Source: Streptomyces tanashiensis (lineage in GTDB: Bacteria > Actinomycetota > Actinomycetes > Streptomycetales > Streptomycetaceae). From it: a stretch of 64,000 bases of DNA. The notes beneath the pieces are model-generated. The model was not told the DNA's origin and searched no databases. It saw only the letters and a program-made list of their open reading frames with translations. The position numbers and the translations under genes are program-made. The stretch lies in the NCBI RefSeq assembly GCF_014648895.1, contig NZ_BMRZ01000002.1:124001-188000 (forward strand), in the 5' to 3' direction. Below are positions 8,951 to 19,600 of this stretch, piece by piece; within the stretch, counting starts at the first letter, position 1; the number at the start of each line of letters is the position of its first letter.

Positions 8951-9847
8951 GTGGACGGAGACGAGCGGACCATCGCGGAGCTCTTACGGTCCGAGGTGGT
9001 GCGGGAGCGGCGGGGGGCGTTACGGCAGCGGGTCCATTCCGCGGGGATCCGCCTCCAGGACATTCTGTGCTGCGAGGACCGCCGTGGGTTCGTCGGGCCC
9101 GGATACGCCGACGAGTACAGCGTGGTGCTGGTCAGGGCCGGTTCGTTCGTGCAGCGGATCGAGGGAGAGGAGCTCTTCCTCGATCCCACCGGTGGCTACC
9201 TGCTGCGGCCGGGTGACGAGCTGCGGGTCGCCCATCCGTCGGGTCCGGGCGACCGGTCCAGCGAGCTCCGGTTGTCCGAGAAGGCGTTCGCCGATCGGTT
9301 CGACGGCTTGGCCGGGGTCTCCCGTGGTTTCCACGTCGACGGGGTCACCGATCTGCGGCACCGGGCGCTGCTGTCCGCCGCCCGACGGGGCGCCGAACCG
9401 TTCGAGCTGGCGGAGCACCTGCATCGTCTGCTCGACGCGGTGGCCGCTTCCGTGGACTCGCGGCGCGCCGAGGACCGTGGCCCCGCGCGGCAGGCGACCG
9501 CGCGTGTACACGCCGGACTCGTGCGCGACGTCTGTGCCGTTCTGGCCACCGGGCCCGTGGCGCTCGGGCTCACCTTGGAGGAACTGGCCCAGGTCGTAGG
9601 GGTGTCGCCGCACCACCTGAGCCGGGTGTTCCATGCCGTGACCGGGAGGACCCTGACGCGGTACCGCAACGAACTGCGGCTGAGGGGGGTCCTGCACGCC
9701 ATCGAGGGCGGGGCGGGCGCGGGCGGCCTGCGGGCGTTGGCGTACGAGTACGGGTTCGCCGACCAGGCCCATCTGACCCGGATGTGCCGCAGCCATACGG
9801 GGCACGTGCCCAGCGCCGTACGGAGGTTGCTCGCCGATCGCGCATGA
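8951..9847 (+). CDS. AraC family regulator with two TTA codons
   Basis: A 298-residue AraC-type activator. Residues about 30-110 resemble the cupin-like AraC-binding domain; the C-terminus has two HTH motifs, VALGLTLEELAQVVGVSPHHLSRVF and LRALAYEYGFADQAHLTRMC, ending GHVPSAVRRLL. The GTG start at 8951 has GAGGGG upstream. Leucine codons 12 (8984-8986) and 24 (9020-9022) are both TTA, the codon read by the developmentally controlled bldA tRNA in Streptomyces, so translation is probably limited to late growth. The next gene downstream is an exported S33 peptidase about 110 bp away, a possible target. Confidence 0.92.
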   Translation: MDGDERTIAELLRSEVVRERRGALRQRVHSAGIRLQDILCCEDRRGFVGPGYADEYSVVLVRAGSFVQRIEGEELFLDPTGGYLLRPGDELRVAHPSGPGDRSSELRLSEKAFADRFDGLAGVSRGFHVDGVTDLRHRALLSAARRGAEPFELAEHLHRLLDAVAASVDSRRAEDRGPARQATARVHAGLVRDVCAVLATGPVALGLTLEELAQVVGVSPHHLSRVFHAVTGRTLTRYRNELRLRGVLHAIEGGAGAGGLRALAYEYGFADQAHLTRMCRSHTGHVPSAVRRLLADRA

Positions 9848-9957
9848 ATGTTCAACGCGGGGCGGGCTTCGCGACCCAGGATGACGGCAGCCGGGCCTCC
9901 GGCCGTGCCATGGCGGCCGACGCTCATGGCACCACGTCTGCCGACGGGGAAACGACG

Positions 9958-11400
9958 ATGACCTTGTTCAGTCGATCTTGTACGGCCTTGGTGGCTGCGC
10001 TGGCCGCCGCCGCGTGTGTGGGGTCCACGGCCCCGCCCGCGGCCTCGGCCGCACGGCCTGCCTCCGCCACCGCCACGGCCACCGCCTCCGCCACGGCTGC
10101 CGGAGCGGCCGGCCTCGCGGGCCTCGGCGGCCTCACCGGGCATCGGCCGTGCCCCGGGCAGTCCGACGTCGTCTGCGCCGACTTGACCGTGCCGTTGGAC
10201 CGGAGCGGGTCCGTGCCGGGCACCCTCGCACTCCAGGTCGCCGTGTCCGGCCGGGCGGACGCGCCGCGCGGGACGCTGCTCTTCCTCACCGGCGGGCCGG
10301 GGCAGCCTGGAGTGCCGTTCGTTCCGAGGATCCGCTCACGACTGCCCGGGGCGCTCGCCGAGTACCGACTCGTGATGATCGACCAGCGCGGCACGGGTAC
10401 GTCCGCCCTCGATTGCCCGGCGCTCCAGAAGGAGGTCGGGAGCAGCGACACCGTCGCCCCGACGGCGGGGTCCGTCACGGCCTGCGCCGAAAGCCTCGGA
10501 GAGCGACGGAACTTCTACACCACCTCCGACACCGTGGCCGACCTGGAGGATCTCCGCCGGGCACTCGGCATCCCGTCCTGGACCGTGGACGGCGTCTCGT
10601 ACGGCACCTTCACCGCAGGGCATTACGCCCTCACCCATCCTCGGAGGGTCCGCAAGCTGGTCCTGGACTCGGTCGTGCCGCTCGACGGCTCCTCCTTGTT
10701 GTACGAGGATTCGCTCGGCCACTCCGCGGGCGTCCTGCGCGCCGCCTGCGCGGAGCAGCGCTGCGGGTTCGACCCGGCGTCGGACCTCGCGCACGTCGTA
10801 CGGCGGGACGGCAATGGGGTCGGCGTCTTCAACCTGCTGGTGATCGCCAGCATCATCGACCCGAAGCTGAACGATCCACGGTTCGGCATCCTCGACGCCC
10901 TGCACGCCTCCGCGGGCGGTGACCGGACCCGACTCGATGCCCTGGTCGCCGGCTTCTCCGCACCGAGCGACGAGACACCGGCCGAGTTCAGCTCGGGGCT
11001 GCACGCCGCGACTCTGTGTGCGGACGGGGCGTGGCCTTGGGGCGACGCGTCGGTACCGGTGGAGGGGCGCCAGCGGGCCCTGGAGCGGGCGGTACGACGG
11101 ATCAAGCCGGCGGCGACGTGGCCGTTCCCCCGGGAGACGGCGGGTGAGCAGGGGATGCCGCAGACGTGTCTGCCCTGGCCGGTGTCGCGGCCGAACCGTG
11201 CGGCGCCCGGCCGCACCCTGACCATGCCGGTCCTGATGCTCGCCGGGGACCGTGACCTGTCGACTCCGGTGCGGTGGGCCCGGGAGCTCGCTGCCGTGAC
11301 CCCTCGGGCCGAGCTGGTCGTGCTCCCAGGGATCGGGCACTCGACCCAGAGCCGCAGTGACGAGGGCGCGCGGGCCGCGCAGGAATTCCTGCTGCGGTAG
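9958..11400 (+). CDS. Exported alpha/beta hydrolase, S33 tripeptidyl-aminopeptidase-like
   Basis: A 480-residue secreted hydrolase of the Streptomyces TAP / SlpD / SlpE type, which release N-terminal peptides outside the cell. The N-terminus is a signal sequence with Cys20 after AAA, possibly a weak lipobox, followed by an Ala/Thr-rich linker. The oxyanion region GGPGQPG is near residue 112, nucleophile Ser214 in GVSYG, acidic residue in AGDRDLSTP and His in GIGHSTQ within the C-terminal TAP-like domain. The ATG at 9958 is chosen because it gives a proper signal peptide; the open frame extends to 9784 over the AraC gene. It converges on the FG-GAP gene, with a perfect hairpin between them. 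Confidence 0.9.
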   Translation: MTLFSRSCTALVAALAAAACVGSTAPPAASAARPASATATATASATAAGAAGLAGLGGLTGHRPCPGQSDVVCADLTVPLDRSGSVPGTLALQVAVSGRADAPRGTLLFLTGGPGQPGVPFVPRIRSRLPGALAEYRLVMIDQRGTGTSALDCPALQKEVGSSDTVAPTAGSVTACAESLGERRNFYTTSDTVADLEDLRRALGIPSWTVDGVSYGTFTAGHYALTHPRRVRKLVLDSVVPLDGSSLLYEDSLGHSAGVLRAACAEQRCGFDPASDLAHVVRRDGNGVGVFNLLVIASIIDPKLNDPRFGILDALHASAGGDRTRLDALVAGFSAPSDETPAEFSSGLHAATLCADGAWPWGDASVPVEGRQRALERAVRRIKPAATWPFPRETAGEQGMPQTCLPWPVSRPNRAAPGRTLTMPVLMLAGDRDLSTPVRWARELAAVTPRAELVVLPGIGHSTQSRSDEGARAAQEFLLR

Positions 11401-11520
11401 CTCCGCCGGAGGCCTGGAGGGGTGGCGGGTCGGCGTCCTGTCGGCGACACAGCACGCCGGCCGGACCGGGGCTGGCTCTCCCGGTTCGGTACGGGGGTGA
11501 GCATGGCGTGCCTACGGAAG

Positions 11521-11551
11521 GGGCCCCGGTCGGAACGTCCGACCGGGGCCC
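11521..11551. terminator. Bidirectional terminator hairpin
   Basis: A perfect 14-bp inverted repeat (11521-11534 with 11538-11551) and a 3-nt loop, nearly all G/C, placed between the convergent S33 peptidase and FG-GAP genes. No T-run follows, which is usual in Streptomyces terminators. Confidence 0.8.
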
Positions 11552-11573
11552 ACCACCGCAGGCGTGCCTGGCG

Positions 11574-14500
11574 TCAGCCGATGGCCAGCTTGTTCTTCCA
11601 GCCGATGCCGTTGCTGTTGCCGATGATGGTCACGCCTGCGTGCGCCATCTCGCCGGTGGTGCCTGCGTAGAAGCGCACCGAGCCGTCCACCCGCAGGGTC
11701 CAGATGTCCGGGACCTTGTCCCCGTTCGCGTCCGGCGTGCCGAGGAGCAGCCGGATGCTGGTGGAGTTCCAGCCGGAGCGGCCGTAGATCGCGTCGCTGC
11801 CCGTCGCCGAGGCGGCCGCGCTGCCGAGCGAGGTGAGATCGACTCCGCCGCCGGCGCCCGGCTTTCCCTGCCGCAGCATCAGCTGCGAGGTTGCGTCGGT
11901 CCGGAAGATCAGGTCGGTGACGCCGTCTCCCGTGATGTCCATGACGGAGACGATGTCGCGGTCGGACCAGGCGGAGGACGAGAGCCGGAGGGCCTGGTCG
12001 ACCGTGGCGCCGTTGTAGCCGACGAGGACCCAGAGCTCCGCGCCGATGTTCACGAAGAAGTCGGCCTTGCCGTCGCCCGTGGCGTCCCCGGCGGACACGA
12101 TCTGCGTGTAGGTCGAGGGGTCCGGCGCACCCGTGGGCAGCAGGATCTGCTGCCGCTTGTCGATGTTGACCGCGCCGTAGCCGTCACCCGGGTACACCCA
12201 CAGCTTGCCGTCCTTCACGGCGATCAGGTCCTGGAAGCCGTCTCCGCCGTAGACGTCGCCGTTGTGGGTGAGGAGAGTGTTCTTCCAGTAGCCCGACGGA
12301 GGCCTCGAGTACGCCGGCAGGCCGTCGTTGCCGTTGGGGTCCTTCGCGGGGTTGTTCCGGTACGCGCCCGCCATGGAGAACCCGAGGTCACCCGTGCCCT
12401 TGGTCAGGTCGGGCTGGTGCTCGGACGGGTAGAGCCGCAGGTTGCCGTTGGCGTCCACGACCATCATGTCCGGCAGCTTGTCCCCGGTGAAGTCGCCGGG
12501 GGTGTCGGCCTCGTCCCTCGGGGAGAGGTAGAAGAGGTGCTTCCGCGGCTCCGAGCGGTGTCCCGCGTCGTCGACCGCCCACACGTACAGGACGTTCGGC
12601 CCGGCCAGCGGCGGCTTGATGCTGCTGAGGGTGGTGAGCGTGTCCGTGGAGGCTCCGGCCGTGCGTTCGACCTTGAAGTCCCGCGCGCCCTGGTTGAAGC
12701 CGTACTCGTAGTAGTCCACGTCCGTCTGGGCGGCCTTGAACTGGAAGGTGCCCGTCTCGCCGAACTTCTTCTTGCTCCAGAGGGAGTCCTCGCCGTCGCT
12801 GCCGAAGCCGTTGTCCAGGGCGTCGGCGTCCGGGAAGTCCGTGGAGACGACGGTCGGCGGCGAGGGCCGCGTGCTGTCGAAGACGAACCGGCACGGGGTC
12901 TTGGCCGGCGCGTACGACGTCGAGGTCGAACCGGTCTTGTCGACCGTCTTGGCCCGCCAGGAGTAGGTCTTGCCGTCGACCAGCTTGAGTCCGGTGGCAC
13001 CGGTGGAGAACGGATCCGTGTGGGTCTTGCCCGAGCTGCCGCCGACCGGAGCCTTGCCCTTGGTGCCGAGCATGTTGCCGCTGCCGCCGGTGGGCCACAT
13101 CTCGAAGTTGACCGACGACAGGTTGCCGTCCTTGTCCTTCGCGTCCGCCCAGAAGGTCAGTGTGGAACTGCCGACGTTGATGTACGGGGCGGTGGTGTCG
13201 CAGCTGAAGTCGGGAGCCAGGTCCAGGTTGGTCGGGGCCTCGGGACGCCGGTTGTACTCCAGGAGAACGTGCGGGTCGTTGCCACCGTCGGCCTGGAACT
13301 TCTTCCAGGCGAACTGGTCGTTCTCGTTGACCGCCTTGAAACCGATGGTCATCGTCGGCCAGCCGCCGTTGACCGCGCGCTGCGCCGTGGACTTCACGTC
13401 GAAGCTGACGTACTTGTCCGGGCACGAGCTGGACTTCCAGCCGTGGGCGAACTTGCCGCCGCCGATCCGGTTGCCCGCGTGCATCGACGGCGCGTTGTTC
13501 CAGTTGGTCTTGGAGGAGATCGGTGTCGTGATGTGGACGTCCATGCTGCGGGCGTTGCAGGACCAGGCGTAGGTCTCCAGCGCGTACAGCCGGGCGGCGG
13601 TGACGACCGCTCCCTTGAGGTCCGGGTCCCAGTCGATGCTGAAGAAGGACCGGGACGTACCCCAGGTGTCGGACTCGTAGCCGACCCGGGCCTCGTGGGT
13701 GCCACCCTTGTTGAAGTTCTTGCCGTTGTAGAAGGTGGCGTTCTTGTGGCGGCTGTAGGCCGTCGTCCAGTCGTTGGTGTGCTTGTTGACCGAGGGGTCG
13801 ATGAACACCGGGTAGACCGTCGAGGGGGCGGTCAGGAACTCCTGGTCGGCGCTGATGGTCCAGTTGGAGCCGTCGAGGTCGGTGGCGACCACCGTGCCGT
13901 GGGAGTCGGGCTGCGGCCCGTTCAGCGCGGGCAGCGACAGCGTGGCCGCGGCGCCGGTCTGCGAGGGTTCGGGCGAGGCCTCCGCAGGGGCGGAGGGATC
14001 GGGTCCGATGCCCGAGGTCGCCGAGGGGTCGGCGGCCTCGTCGGTCGCCTCCGGCAGGGTCTCGTTGAACAGGTCCCCGTCGTCGCTGTCGTTGACCGCG
14101 TCGGTGGGCTCGGGGGTGGCCGTCCCGGACTCCGTCGGGTCGGACGAGGGGACCCCGGTCTCGCCCTCGTCGGGGGTCTCGGTGGGGAGCACCTCCTCGC
14201 CGGGGGTGGCCGTGCCGCCGGCCTGGCCGTCGGTGGTTGCGGGCACGCCCGCGCTGTCCCACATCAGCGGAGTCGGGGACTCGGCGATGTCCGCACCGTT
14301 CTCGTCGACCGCGCTGACCACGTTGGTCAGCGGGTCCAGGGTGAAGGTGAGGTCGGGCGAGGAGAGCCCGTACGAGAGCTGGGCCACCTTCGGATTCGCC
14401 GCCGCCTCGCGGGTCTTGACCACGAGCAGCTGCGCGAAACCGCCGTCGTCGGCGGTCAGGACAAGGTCGGCGCCGGGCAGGATCTCGGGGTACAGGGCCC

Positions 14501-15095
14501 GGGATCCGTCGACCACCGGTGTCGGGATGGCCTCGGGCCAGGTCACGACGATCTGGTGTTCGCCCACCGTGAGGGTGGCCAGGGTGTTGCCGGTGCCCGG
14601 GGTGACGCCGGACAGCAGGGACACCCGGCGGACGGAGGCGCGCGAGGCGCGTTCCGTACCGGTCTTGCCCGCCGTGGATCCGGGTGCCGGGGCTCCGCCG
14701 GAGAACAGCACGGGGCTGTTGACGGCGCGGGGTGTCCAGCCGCCGTCCACCTTCCTCAGACGGGTGTCGATGGGCTTCCACACCCCGTCCACCTTGGCCC
14801 GGACGGGGCTGGCGTGGATCTTCCGCACCATCCTCCCGTCGGGCTTGGCCCAGGTGGTCGAGTACGCCGTTCGAAGGGTCGAAACCTCCACCGGTTTACG
14901 GGATTTGGCGGCCTGTGCCACTGCCTCCGATTCGCCAACCGGAACGTTTGCGCGCGGACCCTGTGCGTCTGCTGTGAACGTGTCTTCCTCGGTCCTGTTC
15001 AGACCGACGTACGTCACTCCAGTGGCCAGCACGGCCGCCGCCGCCCCGGCCGCCAGCGCCCGGCGCCCGGGCGCGCGGCGCCATCTGCTCGTCAT
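11574..15095 (-). CDS. Secreted DNRLRE / FG-GAP repeat protein
   Basis: About 1173 residues. A signal sequence (RRALAAGAAAAVLATGVTYVG) is followed by an N-terminal region usual for actinobacterial RHS-associated proteins, a Pro/Thr/Glu/Asp-rich low-complexity segment (near residues 285-370), a DNRLRE domain (VYPVFIDPSVNKHTNDW onward), a fibronectin-like part, and C-terminal FG-GAP/VCBS repeats with calcium-loop motifs such as DFTGDKLPDMMVVDANG, DATGDGKADFF and DITGDGVTDLIF. The ATG at 15095 has GGGAAG upstream; further in-frame ATGs to 15239 would put a charged extension before the signal. It lies divergent from the RHS toxin gene, a common pairing, and probably acts at the cell surface, perhaps in adhesion. 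Enzymatic activity is not apparent. Confidence 0.88.
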   Translation of the reverse strand: MTSRWRRAPGRRALAAGAAAAVLATGVTYVGLNRTEEDTFTADAQGPRANVPVGESEAVAQAAKSRKPVEVSTLRTAYSTTWAKPDGRMVRKIHASPVRAKVDGVWKPIDTRLRKVDGGWTPRAVNSPVLFSGGAPAPGSTAGKTGTERASRASVRRVSLLSGVTPGTGNTLATLTVGEHQIVVTWPEAIPTPVVDGSRALYPEILPGADLVLTADDGGFAQLLVVKTREAAANPKVAQLSYGLSSPDLTFTLDPLTNVVSAVDENGADIAESPTPLMWDSAGVPATTDGQAGGTATPGEEVLPTETPDEGETGVPSSDPTESGTATPEPTDAVNDSDDGDLFNETLPEATDEAADPSATSGIGPDPSAPAEASPEPSQTGAAATLSLPALNGPQPDSHGTVVATDLDGSNWTISADQEFLTAPSTVYPVFIDPSVNKHTNDWTTAYSRHKNATFYNGKNFNKGGTHEARVGYESDTWGTSRSFFSIDWDPDLKGAVVTAARLYALETYAWSCNARSMDVHITTPISSKTNWNNAPSMHAGNRIGGGKFAHGWKSSSCPDKYVSFDVKSTAQRAVNGGWPTMTIGFKAVNENDQFAWKKFQADGGNDPHVLLEYNRRPEAPTNLDLAPDFSCDTTAPYINVGSSTLTFWADAKDKDGNLSSVNFEMWPTGGSGNMLGTKGKAPVGGSSGKTHTDPFSTGATGLKLVDGKTYSWRAKTVDKTGSTSTSYAPAKTPCRFVFDSTRPSPPTVVSTDFPDADALDNGFGSDGEDSLWSKKKFGETGTFQFKAAQTDVDYYEYGFNQGARDFKVERTAGASTDTLTTLSSIKPPLAGPNVLYVWAVDDAGHRSEPRKHLFYLSPRDEADTPGDFTGDKLPDMMVVDANGNLRLYPSEHQPDLTKGTGDLGFSMAGAYRNNPAKDPNGNDGLPAYSRPPSGYWKNTLLTHNGDVYGGDGFQDLIAVKDGKLWVYPGDGYGAVNIDKRQQILLPTGAPDPSTYTQIVSAGDATGDGKADFFVNIGAELWVLVGYNGATVDQALRLSSSAWSDRDIVSVMDITGDGVTDLIFRTDATSQLMLRQGKPGAGGGVDLTSLGSAAASATGSDAIYGRSGWNSTSIRLLLGTPDANGDKVPDIWTLRVDGSVRFYAGTTGEMAHAGVTIIGNSNGIGWKNKLAIG

Positions 15096-15611
15096 GAGCG
15101 AACTTCCCTTTCCCCCCACCGGCCGTCCCTTCCAGGGCTGTGGCCAGGCTCTTTTCACGTATCCGAGTGCGCCGACGCCTGATGTCCCCCAGGCGTGACG
15201 GTGCCTGCGCATCATGACGGACGCGGCGGAAGGCGTCATCTGAGCGGGTTCGGGGCTCCGGAGACCCTGTCCTCCGCTCCGCTGGCTCCGCGATGGCGTC
15301 TCTCGCCAGGTGAGCGCCGATCGAATGGCTTGAATGCGACTTAATTCGACCGAAAACCCTGTGGACTTTCTTCCAGTCTGACCGAAACCAACCGCGTCGC
15401 ACGGCTGTCAGGGGGTTTGGTGCCGGGTGCTCCACAGGGCTGTTTGGTCCGCCTCCTGCGCTCCTGAACTCTCTTGCCCTGGTTGGCCCCGTGGCGATCG
15501 TCACTTGATCTGGTCTTTATGCGTCGCATCCGCACACAATCACCAACGATCACTGTGGGATTCCTGTGCGCACGCACGGGGTCCCGAACGAAAAGTCCGG
15601 GGGGACTTGCT
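15096..15611. other. Divergent promoter region between FG-GAP and RHS genes
   Basis: A 516-bp gap between divergent starts, with AT-richer islands near 15335-15360 and 15505-15560 unlike the flanking genes, consistent with promoters for both. No small gene is supported. The GGGGGGA immediately before the TTG at 15612 is the RHS ribosome binding site. Confidence 0.5.
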
Positions 15612-16619
15612 TTGCCTGCACAGCCATCCGTGCGCAGACGCCTGCGCGCCACCTTCATTCCGGCGCTCGGCGCCGCCACGCTGGTAGCCCTGCTGCCGGC
15701 GCAGGCGCTGGCGCAGCCGCCGGACCCGGATGCCGGAACCGTCTCGGTGCCTCGCGAGACCCTCGCCCTCGAGGGCCTGCCCGACCCGCGCTTCGTCACC
15801 GGAGCCGACCGGGACGCCAATCTGAGCCGCCTCGGGGTGCCCACTCCGACCACCCAGACGGCACCCCCGTCCGGGACCACCACCAAGCCCGCCGGCGCCG
15901 GCGACGTCGTCACCTTCGGCGCCTCGGCCCAGCAGGCGTCCTTCGCCGTCCCGGCCGCGGACGCGGATCCGGCTCCCCCGCAGCGGGTCGGCGCCCTGCC
16001 GGTGAAGATCGGCCAGGCCGAGGGGGCGACGCCGCCCACCGGAACCTGGCGCGTGGACATCGCCGCCCCCACGTCCGCCGTCTCGGACGGTGTCGAGGGC
16101 TCCGTGCTCACGGTGAGCGCGCCCAGCACCGGCTCGGTGCCGGTCAAGGTGCAGGTCGAGTACGGGGCGTACCAGAACCTCAACGGCGCCGACTGGTCCT
16201 CCCGGCTGCGTCTCGTCCAGTTCCCCGAGTGCTACGCGACCACTCCCGACGTGGAGGAGTGCCAGCAGTACACGGAGCTGGAGACGGTCAACGACGCCCG
16301 GACGAAGACGATCACGGCCACCGTGGACACCGCGGCCGACGGCACCACCGTCCCGGCCGTGGCCGCGACCACGCCGCAGGCCACCGGCTCCGGCGTGATG
16401 CAGGCGGCCTGGGTCCAGCCCGCCGCCGCCTCCGGTGACAAGGCCGTCATCGGTGCCGTCGACTCCGGCGCCTCCGAGAGCGGATCCTTCAAGGCCACCC
16501 CGCTGGCCTCCAGCGGTACCTGGGCCGCGGGCGACGCCTCCGGCGGCTTCAGCTGGGAGTACCCGCTGACCGTGCCCCCGGCGCCGGCCGGCCCCGCACC
16601 GAAGATCAGCTTCAAGTAA
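15612..16619 (+). CDS. RHS protein, N-terminal part (cut short by an in-frame TAA)
   Basis: A 335-residue open frame holding the secretion signal and N-terminal domain of an RHS/YD-repeat toxin. I place the start at the TTG at 15612, with a G-rich ribosome binding site seven bases before, because it yields a classical signal peptide (RRRLRATFIPALGAATLVALLPAQALA). The frame ends at TAA 16617-16619 directly after PAPKISFK, just where relatives continue with a Tyr-x-Ser type segment into SVDGKT-like sequence. The very same frame resumes at once (NSQWVDGKTA...). One substitution, for example TAC to TAA, explains the break. Either the gene is dead or the stop is a sequencing error or is read through. 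Confidence 0.8.
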   Translation: MPAQPSVRRRLRATFIPALGAATLVALLPAQALAQPPDPDAGTVSVPRETLALEGLPDPRFVTGADRDANLSRLGVPTPTTQTAPPSGTTTKPAGAGDVVTFGASAQQASFAVPAADADPAPPQRVGALPVKIGQAEGATPPTGTWRVDIAAPTSAVSDGVEGSVLTVSAPSTGSVPVKVQVEYGAYQNLNGADWSSRLRLVQFPECYATTPDVEECQQYTELETVNDARTKTITATVDTAADGTTVPAVAATTPQATGSGVMQAAWVQPAAASGDKAVIGAVDSGASESGSFKATPLASSGTWAAGDASGGFSWEYPLTVPPAPAGPAPKISFK

Positions 16620-16631
16620 AACTCCCAGTGG

Positions 16632-19600
16632 GTGGACGGCAAGACCGCCACGTCCACTCCTCAGTCCTCCTGGCTCGGCGAGGGCTGGGACTACGACCCG
16701 GGCCGCATCGAGCGGCGCTACCGTGCCTGCAAGGACGACACCAAGGCCATCGCGGCGGGCGGCGCCAACAACACCTCGAAGAAGGACAAGGAGTCCTCGG
16801 ACCTCTGCTGGGTGTCCGACAACGCCGTCATCTCGCTCAACGGCCGGACCTCCGAGCTGGTGAAGGTGGGCTCCACCGACACCTACCGCCTGCAGAACGA
16901 CGACGGCACCCGCGTCGAGCGCCGCACCGGCATCGACAACGGCGACAACGACGGCGAGCACTGGGTCGTCACGACCACGGACGGCACCCAGTACTTCTAC
17001 GGTCTGGACAAGATCGGCGGCGGCCACGCCGACACCGACTCGGTCCTCACCGTCCCGGTCTTCGGCAACCACCCGGGCGAGCCCTGCCACGCGACCGCCT
17101 TCGCCGACTCCCGCTGCGGGGCCGGCAAGCGGCAGGCATGGCAGTGGGGCCTCGACAAGGTCCTCGACGTCCACGGCAACGTCATGATCGTCAACTGGGC
17201 CCGCGCCACCAACTACTACGCGGTGAACAAGAAGTTCAAGACGCCCGAGGTGTACCACCGCGGCGCCCTGCCGGACTTCATCGAGTACGGACTGCGCAAC
17301 GACAACCTCGGCGGCACCCCCGCCGCGAAGGTCAACTTCGGTCTCTACCAGCGCTGCCTGTCCGCGGCACCGGCCTGCGACTCCGCGAACTTCGACAACA
17401 CCAAGGACCCGGCCTCCTACCGCCCCTGGTGGGACACTCCCGGCAACCTGAACTGCAAGTCGGACTCCAAGCTGTGCCCGGCCTTCCCCTCCTTCTGGGT
17501 CCGGATGCGCCTGGGCTACGTCTCGACCTACGCCCACCGGCCCGGCGCCACCGGACTCGTCAAGGTCGACCAGTACCAGCTCAAGCAGTCCTTCCCTCGT
17601 GACTGGTACAGCACCTCGCCGGCCATGTGGCTCAGCGGCATCACCCACTACGGCTACACCCCCGGCGCCTCCAGCGGCACCCTGATGTCCAAGGAGGGCG
17701 TGACCTTCGAGCCGTACACCGTGGGTCCCGGCGAGCCGCTGTCCGGCTACCTGAAGGACAAGCAGCTGCCCAACCTGGTCCGCAAGGACAGCCAGGACCA
17801 GCGCCCCGGCTTCCCCCGCCCCCGCATCGGCACCGTCTACACCGAGCACGGCGGCCAGATCGACGTGACGTACAAGGGCGGGTGCCAGTACCAGCCCTCG
17901 GTGGCCCCCGAGAACAACACCAAGACCTGTTTCCCGGTCCGCTGGTCCCCTGACGGCGACGAGAAGAAGCCGGGACTGGCCTGGTTCAACAAGTACCTCG
18001 TCCACACGGTCACCGAGAACGACCGCATCACCGGCGTCTCCGACCGCGTCACCACCCGGTACGAGTACTCCGGCCCGGCCTGGGCCAAGAGCGACGACGA
18101 GTTCACCCGTCCCGAGCTGCGCACGTACAGCGACTGGCGCGGCTTCCAGAAGGTGAGCACGTACAAGGGCAAGAAGAGCAGCGCCGCACCGCAGACCCAG
18201 TCGTACTCCGTCGCCCGCTACTTCCGCGGCACCGGCGGAGCCGTCAAGGACTCCACGGACACCGTGACCCTGCTCGCGGACGACTCCGACGCCTATTCGG
18301 GCATGGTCGCCGAGACCATCACCTACGACGGCACCGGCGGCAAGGTCCTCAAGCGGACGCTCAACCAGCCCTGGTCCCGCCAGACCGCCTCCCGCACCCG
18401 AGAGGGCACCGACCCGCTGGTCGCCTACCAGACCGGGGTCAAGCGCAGCGAGGCCATCCAGACGGTCGGAAGCAGCTGGCAGGCCGTCCGCACCGACACC
18501 ACCGTCGACGGCACCTACAACCTGCCCGCACAGGTCGAGGTGTCCGTGGTCAAGCCCAACGGCACGGGTGAGACCCTCAGCTCCCAGACCTGCTCCACCA
18601 CGCAGTACGTCCACAACACGGACGCCAACCTCATCGGCCTGGCGAGCCGGATCCGCAAGACCGGCGTGCCCTGCAGCCAGCACAACACCGCCACGGGCAC
18701 CGCCGCGCTCATCACCGCGGAGATGATGTCGTACGACGGTCAGGCCTGGGGCGCCACGCCCGTCAAGGGCCTGATGACCGTGTCCGCGGAGTCCAACTCC
18801 GACGGGACCCACCACAGCATCGTCACCTCCAGCACCTACGACCCGCTGGGACGCATCCGCACCGTCAAGCGGCCGGTCACCGGCACCACGGAGACCCGCT
18901 ACACCCCCGGTGACACCGGCGGGCCGGTGACCTCGGTCACCACCGTCGACGAAAAGGGCCACACGACCGTCAGCGAGCTCGACCCGGGCCGTGGCCTGCC
19001 CGTCACGATCACCGACCTCAACGGCCGGACCGTGCGCAACGAGTACGACGCCTTCGGCCGGCTGGTCAAGGGCTGGACGGCGAGCCGCTCCGGCGGCACC
19101 CAGAAGCCCGACGTGACGATCTCCTACCAGATGGCGGAGGCCGCCTCCTCCACGACCAAGCCGTCCGCGGTGACGGTCTACAAGCTCAAGGACGACGAGA
19201 CCTACACCAAGGGGGTGACGATCTACGACGGCCTCATGCGCGTGGTCCAGACCCAGGCGGAGGCCCACGGCTCCGGCCGCATCGTCACCGACACCCGCTA
19301 CGACGACCACGGTCTGACGGCGGAGTCCACCAAGCCGTACCTGGTCCAGGGCGAGCCGACGACCGTGCAGTTCAAGAGGGTCTCCGACACCCTCGTGCCG
19401 ATGCTCACCCGCACCCAGTACGACGGTCTCGAACGCCCCGTGCGCGCCAGCCACTACCGCGGCGGCGCCTACATGAACTACAACAAGTGGGTCTACGGGG
19501 ACACGAACACGGTCGCCTTCCCGGCCGGCGGTGCCGCCCCCGCGGTGAACACCTGGACCGACGCCCTGGGCCGCGTGACCAAGATCCAGCACGCGTCCAG

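Noticed and set aside
11508..15182. 1224-residue plus-strand open frame
   Set aside because: Mirror of the FG-GAP protein gene, which has a signal peptide and calcium-loop repeats on the minus strand.
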